A DNA stretch of 16,870 nucleotides. It comes from Oligosphaeraceae bacterium (GTDB lineage: Bacteria; Verrucomicrobiota; Lentisphaeria; Oligosphaerales; Oligosphaeraceae). Positions 7,437-14,307 of this stretch are shown piece by piece. Position 1 is the stretch's first letter; every line of letters starts with the position of its first letter. A model generated the notes under the pieces. That model saw nothing but the letters and a program-made list of their open reading frames with translations. It was not told where the DNA came from and did no database searches. The stretch spans positions 1 to 16,870 of the forward strand of contig JAAYYJ010000509.1 in assembly GCA_012515455.1 (NCBI GenBank). Direction: 5' to 3'. The position numbers and the translations under genes were made by a program.

Positions 7437-7470
7437 CCCCTCCCGTCTCGCGGAAAGAGGGGGGGAGGGG
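7437..7470. repeat. Second inverted repeat in the 7282-7595 intergenic region
   Basis: CCCCTCCC (7437-7444) and GGGAGGGG (7463-7470) are perfect complements across an 18-nt spacer; the right arm lies in a purine-only stretch. There is no U tract. Apart from this repeat, the one at 7383-7407 and the promoter candidate, I see nothing gene-like in the 314-nt gap between the sugar isomerase and the cysK-like gene. Confidence 0.4.
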
Positions 7471-7595
7471 AGCCAAGCTCAATGGCAGGGGGGGCAAAAT
7501 CAGCCGCTTCTTTTGACCGAAAACGCCCCTCAATCCCGGAACCGGTACGCGCCGGGGACAGATTCACACCCTGCGGATCACGCGGGTGCGTCGCA

Positions 7596-8468
7596 TTAGA
7601 GCTCGAGCAGTGCGGCGGTGAGCTCCGGCACCCAGCGGCAGGTCGCCCGGCGGATGGCCGGCGAGGCGCCCCCGACGGCGCCGGGGATTTCGAAATTGAG
7701 CAGCCCCTGGTAGTTAACCTCCTGCAGTGCAGTGAAGACCTCCTTCCAGTTCACCGCCCGCTTGCCCCAGTAGGGCAGCAGGTGCAGATCGTCTGGATAC
7801 CAGTAACCCTGGGCGTCCCGGGGGCGGTCCTGGGCTCCGCAGTTGTCATTCAAATGCAGTGCCAGCAGCTTCGGCCCGGCCTGACGGATGAAATTACCGG
7901 GATCAGCGGTGGTCAGATTCAAGTGCCCGGTGTCCAGGCAGACCCCCAGGCGGCTGCCGGCCGGAGCCTGGTCCAGCATTTCCTGCAGGGAGGCGTAATC
8001 CGGTGCGGTATCCGGGATGTTCTCGAGGCAGACAGTGACCTGCATGGAGGCAGTGAAGGAGGCCAGTTTGCCCAATAATTCCGCCCGGGCGGCCTGCATC
8101 CTGGCGGTCTCCACGCCCTGGTAGAGTGCATCCCAGCCGCCGGGATGGATGACCCCGGCGGTGATGCCCAGGGTCTCGTACATCTCCAGCCAGCGGTACA
8201 GCAGTTCCAGAATCTCCTGGCTCTTCTGGCGGTCGCAGGTGGCGATGTCGATTTGGTTGCGCAGATGCCCTTGCCGGAAGTACAGGCCGAGGTCCTCGCA
8301 TTCCTGGCGGAATTTCTGCCACTGGGCCGGACTCTGTGCCACCAGGTCGGCGGAATGACTGATGCTTAATTCAGCGTAATGCAGATGACTGGAGGAGAAC
8401 ATTTCGGGCATCGCGCTGAGGTCGGAACAGATGTTGCTCCAGATCGAAGGCTTGTGGGCGGTGAGCAT
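7596..8468 (-). CDS. TIM-barrel sugar phosphate isomerase/epimerase (AP endonuclease 2-like family)
   Basis: The product is 290 residues, the normal size for the xylose isomerase-like TIM-barrel family that contains sugar isomerases, epimerases and endonuclease IV. Likely metal and active-site segments are in the expected order: VIHPGG (about 106-111), CLENIPD with Glu149, GVCLDTGHLNL with Asp179 and His182, LHLND with His205, and NFEIPG with Glu260. These fit a divalent-metal enzyme acting on a sugar or polyol (phosphate). The ATG at 8468 has AGGT about 7 nt upstream. It is the last gene of the leftward operon, 26 nt after the inositol-phosphatase-like gene; that pairing favours a sugar or inositol substrate over DNA repair, but which substrate is unknown. 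Confidence 0.87.
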   Translation of the reverse strand: MLTAHKPSIWSNICSDLSAMPEMFSSSHLHYAELSISHSADLVAQSPAQWQKFRQECEDLGLYFRQGHLRNQIDIATCDRQKSQEILELLYRWLEMYETLGITAGVIHPGGWDALYQGVETARMQAARAELLGKLASFTASMQVTVCLENIPDTAPDYASLQEMLDQAPAGSRLGVCLDTGHLNLTTADPGNFIRQAGPKLLALHLNDNCGAQDRPRDAQGYWYPDDLHLLPYWGKRAVNWKEVFTALQEVNYQGLLNFEIPGAVGGASPAIRRATCRWVPELTAALLEL

Positions 8469-8494
8469 AATTTTACCTGTTGGTTGGGATGCGA

Positions 8495-9286
8495 TTAGGC
8501 AGGCCTGTGGTAGCCACTGAAGAAGGGCAGCATTTCCTGGTGCAGGACGCGGTTGCTGGCCAGCAGCCCCTGCTGCGGCCAGTCCGGTCCGCCCCGCAAA
8601 TCCGAGACTTGACCGCCTGCTTCCTCAACAATCAGTGTGCCGGCGGCGACGTCGTAGGGTTGCAGGTTGAGCTCCCAGAAGGCATCGAGCTTGCCGGCGG
8701 CGACGTAGCAGAGGTCCATGGCCGCGGAGCCGAAGCGGCGGATTTCGCGCGCTTCTTTGGCGACGGCGCAGAAGTAGGGCAGGTTGTTGCATTCCTCCCA
8801 GCCGGCCCGCAGGCAGGAGAAGCCGGTGCTGACGTGGGAGTCAGCCAGTCTGCCGTGGTCGATGACACGGATGGGCTGCTGGTTGCAGAAAGCCCCTTGG
8901 CCGCGTTCGGCATAAAAGAGCTCCCGCAATACCGGGCAGTACACCGCTCCTGCCTGACCGCGGCCGTTATACTGCAGGCCGATGGAGGTGCTGTAGAAGG
9001 GCTGGTTGTGGATGTATGATGCGGTACCGTCGATGGGGTCGATGACCCAGCAGTAGGGGCTGTCGAGGTTGGACCGGCCCTGCTCCTCGCCATAGATGCC
9101 GTGACTGGGATAACGCCGGCGGATTTCGGCACTGACAAATTCCTCCACCTGGCGGTCGGCCACCGTCACCAGGTCCTTTAAAGTGCTCTTACAGCTGATC
9201 TGGCTTTGTTCCTGCAGCACGCTGCTGCGCAGTTGGCGGGCCAGTTCTCCGCCCTCGCGGGCCAGATTGATGATGAAAGGAAGCAT
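8495..9286 (-). CDS. Inositol monophosphatase-family phosphatase
   Basis: The product is 263 residues, the typical length. The Mg-binding signatures are complete: GEEQ (Glu67/68), DPIDGT (83-88), and the C-terminal ELNLQPYDVAAG with Asp212. It should hydrolyse a phosphomonoester such as inositol 1-phosphate, a sugar phosphate, histidinol phosphate or 3'-phosphoadenosine 5'-phosphate; members of this family cannot be separated by eye. Because a cysK-like gene lies 1.2 kb away, a CysQ-like role was considered, but the two genes are in different transcription units. The ATG at 9286 has only a weak purine-rich ribosome binding site. It lies 46 nt after the racemase-like gene and 26 nt before the sugar isomerase. 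Confidence 0.9.
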   Translation of the reverse strand: MLPFIINLAREGGELARQLRSSVLQEQSQISCKSTLKDLVTVADRQVEEFVSAEIRRRYPSHGIYGEEQGRSNLDSPYCWVIDPIDGTASYIHNQPFYSTSIGLQYNGRGQAGAVYCPVLRELFYAERGQGAFCNQQPIRVIDHGRLADSHVSTGFSCLRAGWEECNNLPYFCAVAKEAREIRRFGSAAMDLCYVAAGKLDAFWELNLQPYDVAAGTLIVEEAGGQVSDLRGGPDWPQQGLLASNRVLHQEMLPFFSGYHRPA

Positions 9287-9332
9287 GTTTTTCCGATGTG
9301 GGCTGGGGGGTAACGAGTGTGGGAGGTCTCGC

Positions 9333-10223
9333 TCAGGCGATGGGGAAAAGGTCAGGAATGAGCTGATAATGCTGCAGGGCTGCCGCGCAGGCAGGAGAGA
9401 TTCCGGCCACCGCAGCGCTGATATTCTGGCGGGTATCGGGGGGGAAGGGCACCAGGGAGAGGACGGAGACCGCAGCCGGCCGCCCGTCCGGCTGGCTGCT
9501 GCCGGGGACTAGCCCTGGCAAAGCGGTGAAGGCTTGATTGGGGTTGAGCAGTGTCACCGGCCCGGGGTGATGCTTCTGGAGCAGGCGCTGGAAGGTGTCC
9601 TGGATATAGGGGTAGTGGGTGCAGCACAGCGCTGCCAGCAGCGGGCGTTGCGGGTCGGGCAGCTGGCGGCAGGCCTCGGCCAGATATGACTCCAGCAGCG
9701 CTTCCATCTCCTGACTGTGCAGATCATGCTCAAGCAGCAGCGCGACTCTGGGGCAGGGCTGGGTGAAAATCCTCGCCGCGGGGATGCCGGCAGCGAGAAG
9801 CATCCTGCGGTGCGCCTGTGACTTGATGGTGATCAGGGTGCCCAGAATCAGGATGTCGGCGGTGGGCTCGGCGGTGGCCGCCGCCAGGATCAGCTCCCCC
9901 CCGCAGTTAATGATGTCGAAAACCGGCAGGGGTGCCAGGCGGGCGCATTGAGTCCGGGGATAGAGTACGGAGAGGGTATTGCAGGCGATGGCGATGCAGT
10001 GCGGCTGGCAGCGTTGCTGCATGGCCAGCAGGGCGTTGTCGAACACGTGCAGCTGCTGCTCCAGACCGTTCATGCTGTTGTACCCGCCGTCATATTCGGG
10101 CTGGGCATTGAAGTAAATCAGTTCCAGTGGGTGGCCGGCATAACGCGCGGCCAGTCCGGCGCAGATGCTGTAACCACCCAGGCCGGAATCGGTGATCACG
10201 ATGCGGGCAGGCTGCTCAGACAT
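9333..10223 (-). CDS. Divergent glutamate/aspartate racemase-family protein
   Basis: The product is 296 residues, slightly longer than MurI (about 265-285). Both catalytic cysteine motifs are present: ACNT with Cys81 and CCTHYP with Cys201, as are DSGLGG (12-17) and a GTLITIKSQAHRRM segment resembling the MurI GT-x-KS region. However, the loop that in MurI reads close to GDTARxPYG is replaced by FNAQPEYDGGYNSM, so substrate recognition may differ. The chemistry expected is cofactor-independent racemisation of an acidic amino acid or a relative. The ATG at 10223 overlaps the stop of the CapA-like gene by 8 nt (ATGTCTGA), implying coupling. If it is the only such gene in the genome it could supply D-glutamate for peptidoglycan; its divergence and operon context suggest a specialised role. 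Confidence 0.82.
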   Translation of the reverse strand: MSEQPARIVITDSGLGGYSICAGLAARYAGHPLELIYFNAQPEYDGGYNSMNGLEQQLHVFDNALLAMQQRCQPHCIAIACNTLSVLYPRTQCARLAPLPVFDIINCGGELILAAATAEPTADILILGTLITIKSQAHRRMLLAAGIPAARIFTQPCPRVALLLEHDLHSQEMEALLESYLAEACRQLPDPQRPLLAALCCTHYPYIQDTFQRLLQKHHPGPVTLLNPNQAFTALPGLVPGSSQPDGRPAAVSVLSLVPFPPDTRQNISAAVAGISPACAAALQHYQLIPDLFPIA

Positions 10224-11375
10224 GTTTGCTGAAGTACTCCTGGTTGATCTGCCAGGCCCAATCCGGGGCGTCTGACAGCTGGCGGCCGATGCCGCGGTTG
10301 AAGAAGGCGGTCCAGTGTTCGTTGTGCTGCTTGGTCAGCAGGCGGTTGCGGAACATCGCCAGCCCTTTGCCCGGGTCTTCGGACAGGGCGGCCATAATGC
10401 GCCCGACTTCTTCCTGAAAGCCGTTCAGGCCGTAGTATTTCAGGAATCCGTGCCAGGCCTGGGCATTGTTCTCCGGCAGGGGGTCGGAGAGTCTCTGCAG
10501 CAGAGCCGGGAAATCTTGCTGGCGGGCGCCGGTGAGCCGGTGCAGGCCGTCATCCTCGATGCTGTAGGGCAGCGGCTCGAACTGCCAGCGCCGGCCTTGG
10601 CCCAGAGTAACTCGCAGCAGATAGCCGGTCTTGCGGTAGTACAGCTTGATGTCCTGGTAAAAAGCGAAGTTGCCTAGGCTGTACACCAGGGGGACGCCGT
10701 GATAATACTCAATGCCCTGGGGGACGTGCGGGTGATGCCCGATGACCGCGGTCGCGCCCGCCCGGGCCAGGCGCCGGAACGCGTTTTGCACATACGGGGG
10801 CGGGAAAGGGATGTACTCCAGACCGCAGTGGACAATCACGAAGACCTGCCGGCCTTCCTGGCGCAGGCTGCGTACCAGCTGACAGGCCCGCTGCGGCTCC
10901 CAGCCGAACACCCCCGGCGACGAACGACCGGCCGCAGTGCAGTCCTCGCCTTCGCTGAAATTCAGCAGTGCGATTTTTTCGCCGGCGAAATCGAGCCGCA
11001 GTGGTTCCTCTGCTTGGCGGCGGTTCTTTCCGGCGCCGAGGTATTTAATGCCCCGGCCGGCCAGCAGAGTGCAGGTGTCCTCGAAGCCCTCTACGCCGTA
11101 GTCGAAGACGTGATTGTTGGCCAGGGTCACGACCTGGAACGGCGCCAGGCTGGGCAGATGCTCCGGCGCGCCCGGAAGACGGTCCCGCTCTTCACGACTG
11201 ACTGAGTGCCCGACAGAGCGCATTCGAGGTTCACGATGTTCAGAGCCGAATCCTGCAGCAGCGGCAGGAGGTCGCCGTAGACGGATAGCGGATCAGATGC
11301 CATCAAAGGGGCAAATTTGCGGATCGGCGCCAGGTCGCCGGCGATCAGCATGGTCGCACTTGCAGGTGTGCTCAT
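10216..11375 (-). CDS. CapA-type metallophosphatase, broken by a one-base frameshift
   Basis: Two overlapping frames together encode one CapA (poly-gamma-glutamate biosynthesis, PGA_cap) protein of about 386 residues. The first frame (from ATG at 11375) carries LIAGDLAP and NIVNLECAL, ending in KSGTVFRA. The second (down to 10216) carries PEHLPSLAPF, TLANNHVFDYG, VIVHCGLEY and GHHPHVPQGIE. These are the metal-site motifs of the calcineurin-like fold in correct order. Restoring one G in the G run at 11171-11173 (minus strand) joins them exactly, giving the usual FRGAPE-like junction. As written, translation from 11375 stops at 11127, and a start at 11223 would lack the first half of the active site. 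The break is either a sequencing error or a recent mutation. Neither a hydrophobic anchor nor a CapB/CapC gene is seen. It is coupled to the racemase-like gene. Confidence 0.85.
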
Positions 11376-11429
11376 CAGGGTGGTCTCAGGGGGAATAATG
11401 GTCGGAGAGAGCAGAGGAACGAACGGTAA

Positions 11430-12434
11430 TTATGGTGTCCTGACTGCGCGCAGCAGCTGCGCGCAGAGGTCCTCGGCAGTGAGCCCGGCGGCCTCGGCGG
11501 TAAAATTCAGCACCAGACGGTGGGCGAGGACCCAGGGCAGGACCGCCTGCAGGTCTTCCGGGAGCAGGTAGTCGCGGCCGCGCAGCAGCGCCATGGCCTT
11601 GCCGGCCAGCAGCAGGGCTATCGCAGCCCGGGGCGAGGCACCGGTCTCCAGGTGCTCGGCGGCGGAGAAGCTCAATCCCTGCTGGTGTTCGGACAAATGC
11701 CGGCCTTCGCCTGGCCGGGTGGCAATAATCAGGTCCAGCAGGTACTCATGCAGAACCGGTGCTACATGGACCGCATCCAGCAGGGCGCGGGCGGACAGAA
11801 TCCGGTCCGGGCTGATGACCGGCGGGACGGAATGGGCCGGCGCGGTGCAGCCCATGCGCGTCAGGATCAGCCGCTCCTCCGCCCGGTTGGGGTAGGACAG
11901 CTTCAGGCGCAGCAGGAAACGGTCTTTCTGCGCCTCCGGCAGCGGGTAAGTGCCGGCCTGTTCCAGGGGATTCTGGGTGGCAATGACCAGGAAAGGCTCC
12001 GGCATGGCGATGGTCTCTGAGCCGATGGTGACCTGGTGCTCCTGCATTGCCTCCAGCAGCGCACTCTGAGTCTTGGCGGGGGCGCGGTTGATTTCGTCCG
12101 CCAGCACGATATTGGCCGCCAGGGGGCCGATTTTGACCGCGAAGCTCTGGTCTTCCGGGCGATAGACCGTGCTGCCCACGATGTCGGAGGGCAGCATATC
12201 GGGGGTGAACTGCAGCCGGGCGAAGCTGCCGCCGACGGCCTGGGCCAGGAGTTTTACGGCCAGGGTCTTGGCCAACCCCGGCAGGCCCTCAATCAGGATA
12301 TGGCCGCCGGTCAGCAGACCGATCAGCATCCCGTCCAGGAGCTGCTCCTGCCCGACCAGGACTGTGCCGATCCTCTCCCGGAGTTCGGCGAGAAAGGCGG
12401 TGCCGGAGGCGAGATTTTGAGCAGTGCTGTTCAT
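11430..12434 (-). CDS. moxR: MoxR-family AAA+ ATPase
   Basis: The product is 334 residues, as usual for MoxR. Visible landmarks are VGQEQLL near the N terminus, Walker A GLPGLAKT (50-57), the MoxR pore-loop region FTPDMLPSDIVGS, Walker B VLADEINRAP (110-119), sensor-like IATQNPLEQAGTYPLPEAQKDRF, and a C-terminal lid domain. MoxR proteins are chaperone-like ATPases that usually act on a partner with a DUF58 or von Willebrand A domain. The ATG at 12434 fits the family start; a GTG at 12476 would add 14 residues and cannot be excluded, since neither has a clear ribosome binding site. It lies head to head with the DUF58 gene, sharing a 235-nt control region, and 54 nt before the CapA-like gene. 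Confidence 0.92.
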   Translation of the reverse strand: MNSTAQNLASGTAFLAELRERIGTVLVGQEQLLDGMLIGLLTGGHILIEGLPGLAKTLAVKLLAQAVGGSFARLQFTPDMLPSDIVGSTVYRPEDQSFAVKIGPLAANIVLADEINRAPAKTQSALLEAMQEHQVTIGSETIAMPEPFLVIATQNPLEQAGTYPLPEAQKDRFLLRLKLSYPNRAEERLILTRMGCTAPAHSVPPVISPDRILSARALLDAVHVAPVLHEYLLDLIIATRPGEGRHLSEHQQGLSFSAAEHLETGASPRAAIALLLAGKAMALLRGRDYLLPEDLQAVLPWVLAHRLVLNFTAEAAGLTAEDLCAQLLRAVRTP

Positions 12435-12528
12435 TCGGCGCAGTTCTGACTGGCAAGCGGCACTGACTGAAACCACCGGCAGTGCCGCAGCGGTGAAGAC
12501 CGGACCGGGAGGGCCAGCCGCGGATCGG

Positions 12529-12541
12529 TTTTTCCCTAAAA
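12529..12541. repeat. 13-bp direct repeat TTTTTCCCTAAAA, copy 1
   Basis: This is an exact copy of the sequence at 12617-12629, 88 nt away in the same orientation, within the moxR/DUF58 divergent region. It has T-rich and A-rich ends around a CCC core. An operator for a shared regulator is one reading; chance is possible in such a composition. Confidence 0.5.
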
Positions 12542-12616
12542 GGCCTGCCCGGAAGATGAAAAATGCTATCCAGATATTATGTTACACAATTGCCAACTTT
12601 CCAGTTGTCGCGGCGT

Positions 12617-12629
12617 TTTTTCCCTAAAA
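12617..12629. repeat. 13-bp direct repeat TTTTTCCCTAAAA, copy 2
   Basis: This is the second exact copy, lying 41 nt before the chosen DUF58 start at 12670 and just before the alternative ATG at 12631. The identity extends by one further base to the left only if a single mismatch is allowed. Confidence 0.5.
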
Positions 12630-12669
12630 AATGCCTCCCGGCAGTGTTTTTCGCCCTTTTTGCCCCGCC

Positions 12670-13518
12670 ATGGTGTACAGCTCATCATCAATTCAGGAAC
12701 TGGTCCGGCTGCTGTCTTTGCGCCTGGCGCGGACGGCCCGGCAGTCGTTGTCCGGCTTGTATGCCAGCAGTTTCCAGGGGCGGGGACTGGAATTCGCGGA
12801 ACTCAGCGAGTACCAGCCAGGCAGCGATGCGCGCAGCATCGATTGGCGCGCTACTCTGCGCAGCGGACGGACCTACAGCCGGCGCTGCCAGGAAGACCGG
12901 GAACTGCCTCTGCTGTTGACCTGTGACTGCTCGGCTTCGCTGTTCCGCCAGCCGCAGGCCTGGCCCCTGCTCTGCGAGGCCGCCGGGTTGTTCGCTTATT
13001 GCGCGGCCTGGACCCAGGACCCCCTGGGCCTGCTTTGCTTCAGCGACCGCCTGGAACTGCGCCTGAAACCGGCCCGCGGCCAGCGTCAGGCCGGCCGGGT
13101 AATCGCGGGATTGCAGGAGCTGCAGCCGCTGGGGCGCAAGACCGATCTCGCCCACGTGTTCACCTGGCTGCAGAATGTGCAGCGCCGGCCCGCACGTATC
13201 ATTGTGTTCAGCGATTTATGTGCGACAGGCTATCAGCCCGCGCTGCAGCGACTGGCGGCCCGGCACGAGGTCATCGTGGCCCAGGTCAAGGTCGAGCCCC
13301 TGGCTGCTCTGCCGGAGGGATTCTGGCTGGCCGTGCAGGATGCGGAGACCTCCCGGCGGTGCTTGTGCCACACCGGCAGCGCGGGCCAGGCCTCTGCCTT
13401 TGGGTCGGAGGACTGCCGCGCTGCCATTCGCTCCTGCGGCGCCCAGTACTTTGCCTTGACTCCGGCGCAGACGGTGCTGGAATCGGTGCGCCAGTTCCTG
13501 CAGGGGAGGCTGCCATGA
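12670..13518 (+). CDS. DUF58-domain protein, MoxR partner
   Basis: The product is 282 residues from ATG 12670. The DUF58 signature is plain: GRGLEFAELSEYQPGSDARSIDW around residues 38-59, then the basic segment leading to LLLTCDCSASL, where DCSAS (86-90) resembles a von Willebrand A metal site. No membrane helix is seen. DUF58 proteins are encoded next to MoxR ATPases and are thought to be their effectors. Unusually, moxR here is on the opposite strand. An in-frame ATG at 12631 would add 13 residues; neither start has a recognisable ribosome binding site, and 12670 fits the family N terminus better. The stop overlaps the next ATG by 4 nt (ATGA at 13515-13518). Several genes usual in such clusters (BatA/BatB with von Willebrand domains) are absent. 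Confidence 0.88.
   Translation: MVYSSSSIQELVRLLSLRLARTARQSLSGLYASSFQGRGLEFAELSEYQPGSDARSIDWRATLRSGRTYSRRCQEDRELPLLLTCDCSASLFRQPQAWPLLCEAAGLFAYCAAWTQDPLGLLCFSDRLELRLKPARGQRQAGRVIAGLQELQPLGRKTDLAHVFTWLQNVQRRPARIIVFSDLCATGYQPALQRLAARHEVIVAQVKVEPLAALPEGFWLAVQDAETSRRCLCHTGSAGQASAFGSEDCRAAIRSCGAQYFALTPAQTVLESVRQFLQGRLP
13503..13509 (+). promoter_or_regulatory. Ribosome binding site for the 13515 gene
   Basis: GGGGAGG lies 5 nt before ATG 13515, inside the end of the DUF58 gene. It fixes the start of a gene whose frame is open a further 500 nt upstream. Confidence 0.7.
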
Positions 13519-14294
13519 ATTTCCCGCCCCTGTTTATCCGGCGGGGGCTGCTGGCCGCCGGCTGCGCCCTGGCGTTCTCGGCCGCCGGGCTGTGGCTGTG
13601 GCGCCTGCCCCCGCCGGCCCCGGAGCCGGACTTGACCCCGCCGGCTGAGGCGCATCTCGGCGTGCCGGGGGAAATCACCCTGCGGCTCTGCTCCTGGCGC
13701 CGGCCGCAGAGCGAATCTTGGACCGCAGCCGCGCCTGCGGGCTGGGAATTCACCCCCTGGCGCTGTGACTGGAGAGGAATCAGCGCCCAGGGCTGGCAAT
13801 GGCAGCTCAGCCGAAGATTCTGGGCGGTGCAGTTCTGCCCGGCCGGCGAACTGACTCTGCATGGCCCGGGGCAGGTTACCTTTACCGCCACCCTGCCGGC
13901 TATGCAGCCCCGGGAGGGCTTGCACGCTCTGCAGGCGGTCACGGATGCTCCGGCGACGGGCGGAGGGCACCATGCCGCAGGCTGGTTCGTCGCCCTGGCA
14001 CTGCTGTGCGTCCTGACTGATCTGCTGGGGCTGCTCTGGCGCCACAGCCGGCCGCAGGCGCGGACGCTGCGCTGGCTGGCGTCCCTGCGCTGCAGCCCGG
14101 ACAACGCGCTGCTGCTGCGGCGCTGCTGGCGCAGCCACAGCAGCCTGGCCAGCGGGCAGCGTGAACTGTCCGCACAGCTGGACCGTCTCTGTTTTCAGAC
14201 CCCACCGGGACAGCAGGAGCTTTTTGACCTGGTGCGGGAAAAAATCCGTTGCGCTCTTCTGCGCCATCCTGGCCAGGCAATACATCACCCTTGA
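13515..14294 (+). CDS. Unrecognised two-TM membrane protein between DUF58 and tldD
   Basis: The product is 259 residues and I do not recognise a family. It has an N-terminal membrane helix after basic residues (about 11-30), a Pro-rich stretch, a probable periplasmic domain of about 100 residues rich in Trp and beta-type patterns (about 48-150), a second helix (about 156-175), and a basic cytoplasmic tail of about 80 residues. The tail ends in a helical segment with several Cys. This layout (signal or helix, exported beta domain, late helix) resembles the BatD-like or small accessory proteins that often follow DUF58 genes, but that is a guess from position. The ATG at 13515 overlaps the DUF58 stop and has a strong ribosome binding site. 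The reading frame stays open far upstream because of the high GC content; that part is a shadow of the DUF58 gene. Confidence 0.75.
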   Translation: MNFPPLFIRRGLLAAGCALAFSAAGLWLWRLPPPAPEPDLTPPAEAHLGVPGEITLRLCSWRRPQSESWTAAAPAGWEFTPWRCDWRGISAQGWQWQLSRRFWAVQFCPAGELTLHGPGQVTFTATLPAMQPREGLHALQAVTDAPATGGGHHAAGWFVALALLCVLTDLLGLLWRHSRPQARTLRWLASLRCSPDNALLLRRCWRSHSSLASGQRELSAQLDRLCFQTPPGQQELFDLVREKIRCALLRHPGQAIHHP

Positions 14295-14307
14295 AGAATG
14301 AGGAATT

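Larger units (their letters stand above)
12435..12669. promoter_or_regulatory. Divergent control region between moxR and the DUF58 gene
   Basis: This 235-nt gap separates two divergently transcribed units and must hold both promoters. Its centre (about 12555-12625) is AT-rich, with TATTAT at 12575-12580 on the plus strand. I could not find a convincing -35/-10 pair for either direction. It contains two exact copies of a 13-bp sequence (12529-12541 and 12617-12629), listed separately. A start of the DUF58 gene at 12631 instead of 12670 would shorten the gap to 196 nt. Confidence 0.55.

Noticed and set aside
8495..9286. Assignment of the inositol-phosphatase-like gene as cysQ because of the nearby cysteine synthase
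   Set aside because: The genes are in separate transcription units with an intergenic promoter between, and the sequence motifs do not separate CysQ from other family members by eye.
12570..12605. Sigma54-type promoter (TTGGCA on the minus strand)
   Set aside because: The GG element is present, but the required GC element at the right spacing is missing.
12999..13514. Upstream extension of the two-TM protein frame to 12999
   Set aside because: It overlaps the DUF58 gene in another frame, and the translation is Pro/Gly/Arg-rich. The ATG at 13515 has a strong ribosome binding site and a membrane helix directly after it.
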